Shown piece after piece: positions 55,730-64,000 of a stretch of 64,000 nt of DNA (the first letter of the stretch is position 1; each line of letters begins with the position of its first letter). The stretch lies in contig JAIQFH010000027.1 of assembly GCA_020073385.1 (NCBI GenBank), forward strand, positions 1 to 64,000, written 5' to 3'. This DNA comes from Terriglobia bacterium. Lineage in GTDB: Bacteria; Acidobacteriota; Terriglobia; Terriglobales; Acidobacteriaceae. Below the pieces are notes generated by a model. That model was not told the DNA's origin. It made no database searches and saw only the letters and a program-made list of their open reading frames with translations. The translations under genes and the position numbers were made by a program.

Positions 55730-56584
55730 CTATGAGTCTGCGGACACCAGTTTCGGCGTCGTGATGCTTTCGACGGAGTTGGGTTCAGCAGGACGCACGG
55801 TCAGCCAATCGGTCCGCACGCGCTCCCATTCCTGGATCAGCATTCCGTTCGCTTCGAAGAAGCTGCGAATCCGGTACCGCTCCCATCCCGCAATTTCCTC
55901 GAGAATCGGCGCCAGCACCGCCAGTGCGCTCGTGCTGAGCACGGTCCGTTTCGCAATCTGGGAAACATTGCGCGACTCGGAAACGGCGATAGTCAAACCA
56001 TCGCGCGCGTTAATGTGCAGCATTACATGGATGTCGGAACTGCCATCACCCGTATAGATAACATGGTCCGGCCCCGCGACCTGCCGCAGCAGCAGATTGT
56101 CGAGCACCGCCACTTTGCCGTAACCTGCTGTGGCGCGCACGATCGTATCGATCTCGCCCGAGGGTTTGTAGCAGAATTCCGTTCCGTAAATGTGATCGAC
56201 CGGGACAATATCTTCTAACGCCGACTGAACAATCTCGACCGGCGCGGCCGAGAGCACGTAAAAGTCAAACTGGTGCCCGTCAATGCCCGACGCAAGAAGC
56301 TCATACAAAAGTTTGATGTCACTTTTCAGACGGATTCGCTTGCCCACCTCGCGCAAATGCTCCTTGCGCACTTTCGCCTTGAACTCCGGATCGTGCAGCA
56401 GCAGATATGCCAACTCCGCTCCTTGCTGCACCAGGTTGATCTTGGCCATGCCCTTGGACTTGCGCTCGAATTCCTCGGTCGGAATGCCGACCAACTCAGC
56501 GAGCACATACCCGGAGTCGTTAAAGGTGAGCGTCTGATCGAAATCGCTTGCGAAAATGTATCGTCTCAAAGCGGTGTCTGCCAT
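55730..56584 (-). CDS. HAD-family phosphatase
   Basis: The 284-residue enzyme has HAD motif I ASDFDQTLTF with both Asp residues, motif II near LSAAPVEIV, and motif III/IV in VIYTGDGSSDIHVMLH. It resembles phosphoserine-phosphatase-type HADs with a helical cap (residues about 30-110). The substrate is unknown. The ATG at 56584 is used because the domain starts immediately; the frame open to 56767 adds 61 residues without similarity and overlaps the AAA gene. It is transcribed with the hemerythrin gene and diverges from the NTPase at 56707. Confidence 0.82.
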   Translation of the reverse strand: MADTALRRYIFASDFDQTLTFNDSGYVLAELVGIPTEEFERKSKGMAKINLVQQGAELAYLLLHDPEFKAKVRKEHLREVGKRIRLKSDIKLLYELLASGIDGHQFDFYVLSAAPVEIVQSALEDIVPVDHIYGTEFCYKPSGEIDTIVRATAGYGKVAVLDNLLLRQVAGPDHVIYTGDGSSDIHVMLHINARDGLTIAVSESRNVSQIAKRTVLSTSALAVLAPILEEIAGWERYRIRSFFEANGMLIQEWERVRTDWLTVRPAEPNSVESITTPKLVSADS

Positions 56585-56706
56585 ATGCGTATTCGATTCG
56601 GCGCACCCACGCATGCACCATAAAAAGAATTGATGACGATTATATGCCCGTTGTTTCATCAGTTTACGAGTGATTCTCGCGATCATCACGATGGAGGAAG
56701 TAACGA

Positions 56707-57267
56707 TTGAGTACCAACTCAGACCGTTTTTACGTCGTAACCGGCGGCCCCGGATCAGGAAAGACATCCCTCATCGCAGCTCTGCGCTCGCGCGGTTATA
56801 ACTCTACAGTCGAAGCCGGCCGGGCAATTATTCAGGACCAGGTGGCGATCGACGGCCGCGCTCTGCCTTGGCGCGATCCCCTCCACTTTGCCGAACTCAT
56901 GCTCTCCATGGATATGCAGTCGTATCGCCTGGCCGAACAGAGTGTCGGACCAGTGTTCTTCGATCGAGGCATTCCCGACGTGTTGGGGTATCTACGCCTG
57001 ATGCATATTCCTGTCCCCGAGCACATGCACAACGCCGCAAGGGCCTTTCCCTACAACCATGTCGTTTTCGCCGCCCCGCCTTGGCGTGAAATCTTTCAAC
57101 AGGATCAGGAACGCAAACAGGATTTCGACGAGGCAATCCGCACCTACGATGCGTTGGTCGAAAGGTACAAGTCCCACAACTACGAACTCGTGGAAATTCC
57201 GCGTGCCTCCATCGAGGAGCGGGTTCGTTTCGTGCTCGGCAAAGTCGGCATCGATCCTGGCGTCTGA
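56707..57267 (+). CDS. AAA-family NTPase/kinase, 186 aa
   Basis: The small P-loop protein (AAA_28-like) has Walker A VTGGPGSGKTSL at 11-22, a conserved VEAGRAIIQDQ segment and Walker B-like PVFFDRGIPDVLGYL. The lid region is EIFQQDQERKQDFDEAIRTY. Such proteins are predicted nucleotide or small-molecule kinases with unknown substrates. It begins with TTG, supported by GGAGGAAG eight bases upstream. It diverges from the HAD phosphatase, an arrangement suggesting possible opposite kinase and phosphatase roles, though this is speculative. Confidence 0.82.
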   Translation: MSTNSDRFYVVTGGPGSGKTSLIAALRSRGYNSTVEAGRAIIQDQVAIDGRALPWRDPLHFAELMLSMDMQSYRLAEQSVGPVFFDRGIPDVLGYLRLMHIPVPEHMHNAARAFPYNHVVFAAPPWREIFQQDQERKQDFDEAIRTYDALVERYKSHNYELVEIPRASIEERVRFVLGKVGIDPGV

Positions 57268-57327
57268 GCGCAGAGGAAATCTCTGCTAGGCTAGTCGGGA
57301 AACAGCTGAAGAAATAGAAGGTGCTCG

Positions 57328-57657
57328 ATGAAAATAGCGCGCGTGATCCTTTTTACTGCCCAGCTTGATGCTATGAGCGAATTTTACGGAAGAGTGCTCG
57401 GTCTCAAGCAAGTCACAAACGAAAAGGGATGGCGGGAGTTTGCTGCCGGAGGAGCGAGAATCGCGCTTCACTCCGGCCCGTCCTCACCAGGCCGCAAGGG
57501 TCCAAAGCTCGCATTCTATGCCAAGGACGTTGCAGCTCTCCGCGAAACGCTGGTGGCGCGCGGAGCCAATCTCGGCAAGGTCCGGCAAGGGAAGATGTTT
57601 TGCCTCTGTGACGGTAAAGACCCCGACGGTAATCCTATTCAACTGTCCAACCGGTAA
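57328..57657 (+). CDS. VOC/glyoxalase-fold protein
   Basis: The 109-residue protein has two beta-alpha-beta-beta-beta repeats of the vicinal oxygen chelate fold: ARVILFTAQLDAMSEFYGRV in the first, KLAFYAKDVAALRETLVARG in the second, and DPDGNPIQLSN at the end. The family includes glyoxalases, dioxygenases and antibiotic-binding proteins. The usual metal-binding His at the start of strand one is not evident (FTAQL), so a binding or degenerate role is possible. GAAGGTG lies upstream of the ATG. Confidence 0.82.
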   Translation: MKIARVILFTAQLDAMSEFYGRVLGLKQVTNEKGWREFAAGGARIALHSGPSSPGRKGPKLAFYAKDVAALRETLVARGANLGKVRQGKMFCLCDGKDPDGNPIQLSNR

Positions 57658-57687
57658 ATTTAACCAGCACCCACTCCCGAATCCTTC

Positions 57688-57720
57688 GTGCCCCTTAGTG
57701 TCCTTCGTGGTAAAAGGTTT
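57688..57720. repeat. Dispersed CTTCGTG / AGTGTCCTTCGTGG repeat
   Basis: ATCCTTCGTGCCCCTTAGTG followed by TCCTTCGTGGTAAAAG matches the family at 26099 and 53112. Confidence 0.55.
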
Positions 57721-57828
57721 TCTTCCAGTGCCAAAACTGAACACTCCGGCGGCCCGCTTTACTAAACTCACCAGCGCGTCCAAAATAGAAGGTTCGACTG
57801 CAAACTCGATTTACTAAAGAGGAGCCTC

Positions 57829-58020
57829 ATGGTCGTAGCAACGGGTGAACTGATTCGCGCAATGAACTACGTGGAAGACATCACGGCGACTCTTCGCCGC
57901 ATCTGCATTTATATCCCCGCCATGAGCCCCGACGAGCGCAAGCGCCTCGCCGAAGCCATGCGCGGAGCGGCCGCTTCCGTCAACGCTGCCATCGCCGACC
58001 TCGAAAAAGTGGAGAAGTAG
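57829..58020 (+). CDS. Small helical protein, 63 aa
   Basis: The protein is mostly helical (MNYVEDITATLRRICIYIPA, then SPDERKRLAEAMRGAAASVN). GAGG lies a few bases upstream of the ATG. Its stop is immediately followed by the GTG start of the hydroxyacyl-CoA dehydrogenase, implying coupling. No family is recognised. Confidence 0.6.
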   Translation: MVVATGELIRAMNYVEDITATLRRICIYIPAMSPDERKRLAEAMRGAAASVNAAIADLEKVEK

Positions 58021-58896
58021 GTGCCTGGGGTCCAGACGATTGCTGTCATCGGCGCCGGCACTATGGGGCGTGGGATCGCCCACGCCGCCGCTCTCGGCGG
58101 ATACCGCACCATTCTCGAAGACCTGCTTCCGAATGCGTTACGGAGGGCACAGACCGAAATCCGCGCCAATCTCGACCAAGCCGTGGAACTGAACAAGGTC
58201 ACCGCCGCCGATGCCGACGCCGCCTTCCAGCGCCTTGAATATGCGGGATCCGTCGAAGAAGCCGCCCGTCAAGCCGATCTAGTCATTGAAGCCGTTCCCG
58301 AGGAGATGGAGTCGAAGATCGAAATCTTCACCCTGCTCGACAAGATTTGTCGCCCCACGACGATCCTCGCTTCGAATACGTCTTCGCTCAGCGTGACTGA
58401 AATCGCCAGCGTCACCTACCGCGCGAAAAAGTGTCTCGGCATGCACTTTTTCAATCCTGTGCACAAGATGAAGCTGCTCGAAGTTGTACGCGCGCTGGAG
58501 ACCGACGAAGAAACGCTCGCCACCACCGTTGAAGTCGGCAGGCGCATGGGCAAAGAAGTCGTCGTGATTAAAGAAAGCCCCGGCTTCATCACCAGTCGCA
58601 TCAACGCCATGATTGGTAACGAAGCCTTCCACTTGCTGCAGGAAGGAATCGCCTCCGCCGCCGACATCGACAAAGCCCTGAAGCTTGGCCTCAATCACCC
58701 CATGGGCCCATTTGAACTGGTCGATCTTGTAGGTCTCGACACCCGCCTCAGCATCCTCGAATACCTGCAGAAATCTCTCGGGGAAAAATACCGCCCTGCG
58801 CCACTGCTGGTTCAGTATGTGAAAGCAGGCAGACTAGGCCGCAAATCCGGCCGCGGCGTCTTCGAGTATCCCGACGCCAAAGAATCGAAGTTATAG
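58021..58896 (+). CDS. 3-hydroxyacyl-CoA dehydrogenase (HBD-like)
   Basis: The 291-residue enzyme has the NAD-binding GAGTMGRGIAHAAALGG at the N-terminus, the catalytic region LASNTSSLSVTEIA, FFNPVHKMKLLEVV with the catalytic His, and the C-terminal dimerisation domain (PGFITSRINAMIGNEAFHLL, LNHPMGPFELVDLVGLD). It oxidises 3-hydroxyacyl-CoA, most likely 3-hydroxybutyryl-CoA, in beta-oxidation or the butyrate pathway. It starts with GTG directly after the small gene. Confidence 0.93.
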   Translation: MPGVQTIAVIGAGTMGRGIAHAAALGGYRTILEDLLPNALRRAQTEIRANLDQAVELNKVTAADADAAFQRLEYAGSVEEAARQADLVIEAVPEEMESKIEIFTLLDKICRPTTILASNTSSLSVTEIASVTYRAKKCLGMHFFNPVHKMKLLEVVRALETDEETLATTVEVGRRMGKEVVVIKESPGFITSRINAMIGNEAFHLLQEGIASAADIDKALKLGLNHPMGPFELVDLVGLDTRLSILEYLQKSLGEKYRPAPLLVQYVKAGRLGRKSGRGVFEYPDAKESKL

Positions 58897-58957
58897 CGCC
58901 AAAAGCGGGCTCCTCGAGCGACAAGAGGTTCTCCAAACCCGGCAGTACCGTCGAAGA

Positions 58958-58976
58958 GCGGCCCTTCAAGGGCCGC
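58958..58976. repeat. GCGGCCCTT hairpin
   Basis: Perfect 9-bp inverted repeat GCGGCCCTT / AAGGGCCGC with a one-base centre, located between convergent genes. It may act as a terminator or belong to a repeat family. Confidence 0.6.
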
Positions 58977-59061
58977 GTTGGTGCACCCCGAAGCGATCGG
59001 GCTTTAGCCCCAGAGAAAACCGGGCGGCGAGGCTCGCCAGACTGGTCTCATCCGCAAAGGC

Positions 59062-60309
59062 TCACAACCTCTCGTACAGCCTCCCCTGCCGCATCTGCCT
59101 CGCGATCTCAGCCGTCTTGATCGTATGCGTCAACTGCTGATGCCACGCCTTGTCGCGCCACATTCCCACAAACTGCGGACCGCAGAAATTGCTGGTAGCG
59201 ATTGCCAGCCATTGCCCGGTCCAAGCGGCGCGCTGCGCTCCCAGCACACACAGATCCTTTACCCAATCCCACTTCAGCAGCGGCCAGTCTTTGTAATCGA
59301 CGATCCCCCAGCACTCGGTCGTGATCAGCGGCATCTTCATCGTATGTGAAACCGCGGCGTGACGGTCGATCGACTGCACGAGCGCGTTCCGCCAGTAGTC
59401 CGGCCGCGCGCCGTAGACATCCTCAGCCTTCAGGCTCAGGTTGGTATATCCCTTGGCATCGAAGCGTTCGTAGCCATATTCCGCGAGCTTGTAGAACTCG
59501 CCACCATTTTGTTGCACCATCCATATGTGCGGATCGAGCAGGTCGAAGTCGTTCAAATCCTGCTCGAGGTAGTTCTCCGGCCGGTCCTCCGCGCAAGAAA
59601 ACAGCAGCGGCATCTTCGGATATTTCGCGCGCACCAGCGCAATCGCCTTGTGCATGTACTCAAGCGACGCGGGCTTAGCCCAGTCTCCATACGTCATATG
59701 CGGTTTGACGAACGGAGCCCAATCGTCCCCGGGCCACTCATTGCACAGATCGGTATAGAGGATGGAATCGATGTATCCGGCTTCCGCGATCAGGTCGAGC
59801 GTCTTGATCCAGTTCGCCGCCATCACCTCGGGCCCCGTGATGGTCATCCGCGTGTCTGCATCATCCTTCCTGTACCAGGTCGAGAGCCCAATCATGATCC
59901 CGCGTTCACGGCACTTGCCGAGAAAATCAAACAGCGCCGGCAGCAACACAATGCGGTTCACATCGGGCGATCCCCACATCTGCGTATTCCACTCCGGCCA
60001 GAGAGTCCAGGTCTTGTGCGGATCGGCGGCAAGCAAATGGGGAAACGGGTCAATCCGCACCGCGTTGTACCCGCGCATCACCAACTCATCGAGCGCCTGA
60101 TCCCAGTCCTCGTAGCCTGCTCCAGGCCATCGCCGCTCAATCCACGAAAACTCCCACATCGTGATCGCCCGCGGATGCTTGCCAGTCGAGGCCGCCTCCG
60201 CAACGCTCGATTGCACCCGAGGCGCCATCGCCGCGAAGAGCGGTTCAGACAATAGATTGGAACCCGCGACCACAGAAACCGCGCCACTGAGGAACTTCCT
60301 GCGATCCAT
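59062..60309 (-). CDS. Secreted cellulase-like family glycosidase
   Basis: The 415-residue protein starts with a Tat signal (MDRRKFLSGAVSVVAGSNLL) and continues as a TIM barrel like the GH5-related cellulase-like family. Candidate catalytic Glu residues are in YTDLCNEWPGDDW (about 195) and PLITTECWGI (about 350). The conserved opening is MWEFSWIERRWPGAGYEDWD. Activity on a plant or microbial beta-glycan is assumed but not shown. It stands alone with divergent and convergent spacing. Confidence 0.8.
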   Translation of the reverse strand: MDRRKFLSGAVSVVAGSNLLSEPLFAAMAPRVQSSVAEAASTGKHPRAITMWEFSWIERRWPGAGYEDWDQALDELVMRGYNAVRIDPFPHLLAADPHKTWTLWPEWNTQMWGSPDVNRIVLLPALFDFLGKCRERGIMIGLSTWYRKDDADTRMTITGPEVMAANWIKTLDLIAEAGYIDSILYTDLCNEWPGDDWAPFVKPHMTYGDWAKPASLEYMHKAIALVRAKYPKMPLLFSCAEDRPENYLEQDLNDFDLLDPHIWMVQQNGGEFYKLAEYGYERFDAKGYTNLSLKAEDVYGARPDYWRNALVQSIDRHAAVSHTMKMPLITTECWGIVDYKDWPLLKWDWVKDLCVLGAQRAAWTGQWLAIATSNFCGPQFVGMWRDKAWHQQLTHTIKTAEIARQMRQGRLYERL

Positions 60310-60543
60310 CGCGATCTCCTTCCCGTGCGTCCACCCGCTTGATTTCGTCGAAGCCCATCCCTGCAGGCATTAGAGTCATAACCACTTTCCGTGACTGCGA
60401 AGTGTAATGGCAGCCTTCGCACAGGTGAGCGCGAGGAAATCCATTCTAGCCTGCCGTTGATGAGTGATATGGAGATTCTCTAACAGTTACCCAATCGCGG
60501 AAGGTTGGGGGGAAAGGTTCGAGATTTTCGCAGCCTTGCCAGC

Positions 60544-60843
60544 TCAATCCATGTCTCGCACATTGATATACGAGATCAGAGCGCGAAGGTAAACCCGAGC
60601 CGCGCGGACGGCTCTGGTGTCCTCTGTGTCACCATTCGAGCGTTTCTGAAGCTGGGCCGCAGCGTAGACCACACGGGGCAGTTCGGCCGCTAACTCGTGC
60701 CTTAAATCGTATCCATCGCCATTATCGTGCTGCCGCTGGTAGAGTTCGTAAGCGCGCAGCTTGATTTCATGGTGGAATGCAAGATCAATGATGTCATCTG
60801 CGTCGATTGAGGAATGGTTTTCGCGAGAGCTTTCGGGAATCAT
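60544..60843 (-). CDS. DUF2934-like small protein, 99 aa
   Basis: The segment EIKLRAYELYQRQHDNGDGY followed by DLRHELAAELP resembles the short DUF2934 motif (RAYELY ... G ... DL ... AE). The rest is charged and helical (AARVYLRALISYINVRDMD). AGGAGGTG lies about nine bases upstream of the ATG, a strong ribosome-binding site. The function is unknown. Confidence 0.65.
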   Translation of the reverse strand: MIPESSRENHSSIDADDIIDLAFHHEIKLRAYELYQRQHDNGDGYDLRHELAAELPRVVYAAAQLQKRSNGDTEDTRAVRAARVYLRALISYINVRDMD

Positions 60844-61096
60844 GGGGAAGGCACCTCCTATCGAGGTGGGTGATGAAATTCAATTCCAGCTCGGCTATTG
60901 TCCTAGTTCAACAGGACGCAGATTTCAGTGATCCGGCGCACTAGTAGAGGTGACGGGAGGATGGGGTCGTGAAGCCCCCTCTCGCAGATCGGTTTGATGA
61001 GCGTAACCGGGCTGATGAGTCTAATAGAGATTTTTCAGCAGCTACCGTACTTTGAGGTTGGACAGAGGCTGTCTGTGACGCTCCCTTGCTGCCGAA

Positions 61097-62104
61097 TCAG
61101 CAATTGCCCTTGTATTTCGGCTCTGCGAACTCAAGCAGCAGACGAGCCGCATCAGCAAACGCTAATGACTGTGGTGAATCAGACTCGGTGGCTGGACACC
61201 ATCGCACAACGATGTGATATCCGCCGTTTTGCACACCCTCAAGTATCCATTCAGCGCCATCTAATCCCCGGCTTGCCACATCCGGCTGCATGTTCCAGAA
61301 ATCGGCTTTCGCCAGCGCGGTAGAGAATTTTGTGACTCTCTCGGGAGTGACTGGCACCATATTGTCGGTTTCGAGTGCGTCATGCGACACGTTCATCGCT
61401 TTGATCCTGGCGCTTGCCTTGGCATCTGGCAAAACCGTTAGGGTGACGACCTTCGGCCCCGTGAAGGCTCCTAGAAGAGTAAGGAGAAATGTTGTTTGAA
61501 GGGACGATGAGGGCGGCCACAGTGGCTTCTCCCCCATTGAATAGAGGTCCCTTGAATACCAAAATATCTGGAACTTGGCGGCTCTACTTGTGAATGTCTG
61601 TGGCGGGAAGTAGTTCAAGAACAATGATGCATTGTTCGTTTCTAAGCTCTTCAAGCACACCTGTGCTACATGTGAGGTAGACGACGACTCTGGTATTCCT
61701 GTCAACAATGCTCTGACGGCCTCGAATCGCGCCTTTTCAAGCGGTCCAAAATGTCCTCCCGCGATTCCGTCCGCGGCCTCTTTTTGCTCCTTCTCCGGCA
61801 GTCCTTCGACCGCTGCGAGGAAACCTTCTGGGTCTGACAGCAGAGCTTCGTCATAGAAATCAGTCAGGTACGTGAAATGCAACAAGGTAGGCAGCACGGA
61901 TTTGTCTCCGTCCCTGTACACGTCAACGAGAATCTGAATATTCTCATTCAGTTTCTTGCACTGGCGACTGGAGGCTTTACTCCCGGGGAGGCAGGCTTGT
62001 GCCTTCCTGAGAGCCTCATCTCGTCGTGTTGTTGCCGACGATTCGGCGTGTGACAAGATTGACGTTGCAAACGCAAAGACGAGTAAGATCGCACGGCTTC
62101 CCAT
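61097..62104 (-). CDS. Secreted protein of unknown function, 335 aa
   Basis: I do not recognise a family. A signal peptide (about 1-20, ILLVFAFATSILSHAES) precedes a mostly helical region with two Cys residues (QACLPGS and RQCKKLNENI). A beta-rich C-terminal half follows, ending in two further Cys (VRWCP and KGNC). It should be exported. No neighbour is close enough to suggest a role. Confidence 0.65.
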   Translation of the reverse strand: MGSRAILLVFAFATSILSHAESSATTRRDEALRKAQACLPGSKASSRQCKKLNENIQILVDVYRDGDKSVLPTLLHFTYLTDFYDEALLSDPEGFLAAVEGLPEKEQKEAADGIAGGHFGPLEKARFEAVRALLTGIPESSSTSHVAQVCLKSLETNNASLFLNYFPPQTFTSRAAKFQIFWYSRDLYSMGEKPLWPPSSSLQTTFLLTLLGAFTGPKVVTLTVLPDAKASARIKAMNVSHDALETDNMVPVTPERVTKFSTALAKADFWNMQPDVASRGLDGAEWILEGVQNGGYHIVVRWCPATESDSPQSLAFADAARLLLEFAEPKYKGNC

Positions 62105-62265
62105 AGGTGTGACCGTTCGGGTTTAGCATATGCCGATTCTCTACTGTTGTTAACAGCCCATTTCGCTCATTGAGAGGTTTTGAGGGCAATGATGGGGATT
62201 TATCATTCGTTATCGGGCCTTACGTAGGCAATGAGCAGCGCCCGATCACTCACGCTTAGCACTCC

Positions 62266-62709
62266 CTATTTCTCAACATAGTCCGTGTGAAATTTGCCAT
62301 TGCCGTTGAGTTGAACGATCACGGTACCATCCTTCGCCGCCACAAAATGAGGTACGCCGGCCGGGATGACGATGAAACTTCCCGCGGGGTACCCTTTCAG
62401 ATTTGAGAGGTTGAATTTCGTTCCCTCGCCCAGATACCAAGTACCTTCGATGACGGTGACCAGTTCGTCCTGCGGGTGCGTATGGGCGAGGACTCGTTTG
62501 CCGGCGGGCATCTTGACACGATCAACCCAGGCACCGCCCTGACTTGAGTCCCCGAGCAACTGCGCTCGCTGGCGGCCGTCGGTGTAGTACGACGGGGTGA
62601 ACCATCGCACTTGTAGGGGCGTGAACGCGACTATCTCTTTGTTGTTCGTGGCGGCTAACATCAACGTGATTGCCGCAAAGACGAATACTGCGAACATTAG
62701 CCTTTTCAT
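62266..62709 (-). CDS. Secreted cupin-domain protein
   Basis: The 147-residue protein has a signal peptide (about 1-20) and a single cupin barrel. Motif 1 is LAHTHPQDELVTVIEGTWYL with two His and one Glu as metal ligands, and motif 2 is YPAGSFIVIPAGVPHFVAAK with the third His. It may bind a metal and a small organic ligand outside the cytoplasm. GAGGAGAG lies just before ATG 62709, rejecting the slightly longer frame (62724). Confidence 0.85.
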   Translation of the reverse strand: MKRLMFAVFVFAAITLMLAATNNKEIVAFTPLQVRWFTPSYYTDGRQRAQLLGDSSQGGAWVDRVKMPAGKRVLAHTHPQDELVTVIEGTWYLGEGTKFNLSNLKGYPAGSFIVIPAGVPHFVAAKDGTVIVQLNGNGKFHTDYVEK

Positions 62710-62975
62710 CAGCTCTCCTCTCACCGAGCATTATCGCAAGTAGCAACGACGGCGGCTTTCGAAAAGGATCTTGATCCTGACTGGCAGCGGGATCATTGAT
62801 GTCCCTCAACGTATGTATGCGGTTTTTTATTTGCCGCTAATTAACTCAACTGGCGAAAACAGACCTTAGTGCTCAAATTTCGACTTCTTTCGATTCAGTT
62901 CACATCTGAAGCTTTTGAAGCTGGTCTGAAGATGAGCGAGTTGGGGATTTTGCACCAATCGAGAATCACGGTTGC

Positions 62976-63402
62976 TCACCGTAACTGACGCAGAGCTTCA
63001 TACACGCGTGCAAACAGTTCTGGATTTGCGGTCACGAAAATCAAATAATCATTCTCGGCCAAGTACGATTCGGCCTTCATCCAGCGAAGCTGCTGCCAAA
63101 ACATGCGAGCAAGGTCGGCGTATTCGGGGTCATGAAAGCCGAAATCGAAGTTGACGAAAGCATGCACTTGCCCCTGTTTCATCTCAGACTCAAAGATGTT
63201 CTTCTGGGGGTCTGCGAGTACGCCCAAGTCTGTCGGAGTGCCGAAAACATATAGCTCCGAAAAATAAGCTTGCGGCACCATGTTGGCGTCGTGGATTTGG
63301 GGGCTGTATGCAATTTCCTCTTGCGAAACCCAACCGGCCGATCTTTGCGCCTCCGTCAGCCCTGGCGGCCCACTGTCGAAGGACGTAATTGCAACGTACT
63401 TC
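62976..63402 (-). pseudogene. Gene of unknown function, 5' end removed by IS
   Basis: The last 142 codons of a gene remain, from GKYVAITSFDSGPPG to the C-terminus VYEALRQLR. They contain the FYSEL-like AYFSELYVFGTPTDLG and FVNFDFGFHDPEYADLARMF. I do not recognise the family. The reading frame continues into the IS to 63545, but those residues are encoded by IS DNA. The start and promoter have been lost. Confidence 0.7.
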
Positions 63403-64000
63403 CCTAGCAGCCCGTGGTGCAAGTCTGGATACCTGAAACAAACAAAAGATGGCGTGATCCACAGGAAGAGTTCGTAGAATGCGCGGATGGCGATGAGCAA
63501 GCGGAGTGGCGGGGAGAAGCAAGAGGACATATGGATTGCGCACACGGAGTTGGCGGTGGCGCCGGGCCATCCTTTCTATAAGCGGTTGAACGAGTTACTG
63601 GAGGGTGCCAGGTTCGACGAGTTTGTGGAGGGATTATGTGCGCGCTTCTATCATGCGCGACTGGGACGACCGTCGCTGCGGCCTGGGATTTACTTTCGGG
63701 CGCTGCTGGTGGGGTATTTCGAAGGCATCGATAGTGAGCGTGGGATTGCATGGCGAGTGGCGGATTCGCTGGCGCTACGACGATTTCTGCTGATTGGACT
63801 GGACGAGCCAACCCCGGACCACTCGACGATCTCGCGGACTCGGCGCTTGATCAACATCGACACGCATCGCGAGGTGTTCGCGTGGGTACTGGCACTGTTG
63901 GCAGAACGGGGATTGCTGAAGGGACAACGGATGGGCATCGACGCGACGACGTTGGAAGCGAATGCGGCGATGCGGTCGATCGTGCGCCGGGACACCGGGG
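63403..64000 (+). mobile_element. IS1182-like insertion sequence, right copy (partial)
   Basis: The element begins at CCTAG 63403, where identity with the inverted left copy starts, and continues off the window. The terminal repeat cannot be checked because the other end is not visible. The junctions with both flanks show CTAG at the IS edge, a possible target preference. Confidence 0.88.
63487..64000 (+). CDS. IS1182-like transposase (partial)
   Basis: The first 171 residues are visible. They show the DUF772 domain (HPFYKRLNELLEGARFDEFV, RPSLRPGIYFRALLVGYFEG, DHSTISRTRRLI) and the first DDE Asp in GIDATTLEANAAMRSI, which is typical of IS1182/IS5-group enzymes. The rest of the catalytic domain is outside the window. 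The first 47 residues are also encoded by the left copy. Confidence 0.9.
   Translation, partial: MAMSKRSGGEKQEDIWIAHTELAVAPGHPFYKRLNELLEGARFDEFVEGLCARFYHARLGRPSLRPGIYFRALLVGYFEGIDSERGIAWRVADSLALRRFLLIGLDEPTPDHSTISRTRRLINIDTHREVFAWVLALLAERGLLKGQRMGIDATTLEANAAMRSIVRRDTG

Overview
The window looks like a chromosome segment of an acidobacterium (Acidobacteriota, Koribacter/Terriglobia-like). This is inferred from the acidobacterial-type VWFA protein, the CRTAC1 (FG-GAP plus ASPIC/UnbV) proteins next to a multiheme cytochrome, the secreted Tat-type glycosidases and the style of the dispersed intergenic repeats. No rRNA or species marker is present. Both window edges lie inside copies of one IS1182-like insertion sequence in opposite orientation. 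The left copy has cut a kdpD gene and the right copy has cut an unidentified gene.

Region 1 (1-12470) is a potassium/magnesium sensing island. It holds three DUF4118-GAF-HisKA-HATPase kinases that resemble the C-terminal half of KdpD, two KdpE-like regulators, and three separate KdpD N-terminal (sensor) proteins. The sensor and kinase halves of KdpD are therefore encoded apart, and no kdpFABC pump is present. The last sensor protein (10368-12470) is fused to the CBS and membrane domains of an MgtE magnesium channel, replacing the usual MgtE N domain. This is the most unusual gene in the window. A 71-residue membrane peptide and a DUF2254 membrane protein lie alongside.

Region 2 (12471-15297) has a LysR regulator, a secreted VWFA protein and the C-terminal remnant of an old integrase. 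Region 3 (15298-24051) is an integrated element of about 8.7 kb, bounded by a 47-bp direct repeat of the 3' part of tRNA-Lys(CTT). It carries an integrase, an excisionase-like protein, a partial phage morphogenesis set (DUF2213 protein, tape measure with a muramidase-like domain, two unknown proteins) and decayed genes. Paired CAGTACCC repeats occur near both ends and in most large intergenic gaps. It also has a 44-bp palindromic repeat in two copies and several plus-strand terminators without an obvious gene.

Region 4 (24080-32600) is core metabolism: a sugar MFS porter, a rhodanese, a broken GH1 glucosidase, a pseudouridine synthase, a GT87 mannosyltransferase-like protein, an amidase and a single-domain response regulator. 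Region 5 (32900-41374) is a three-gene cluster: a pentaheme cytochrome with TPRs, a CRTAC1 protein, and a TPR-CRTAC1 protein of 1195 residues. Region 6 (41678-62709) contains an APC permease, a GH2 exo-glucosaminidase-like enzyme, a PpiD-like foldase with MalQ, an ABC transporter (ATPase plus fused double permease), an OlsF-like bifunctional acyltransferase, a hemerythrin and a HAD phosphatase, an AAA NTPase, a VOC protein, a 3-hydroxyacyl-CoA dehydrogenase, a cellulase-like protein and small secreted proteins. Hairpin repeats of several families are scattered between genes from 26 kb onward.
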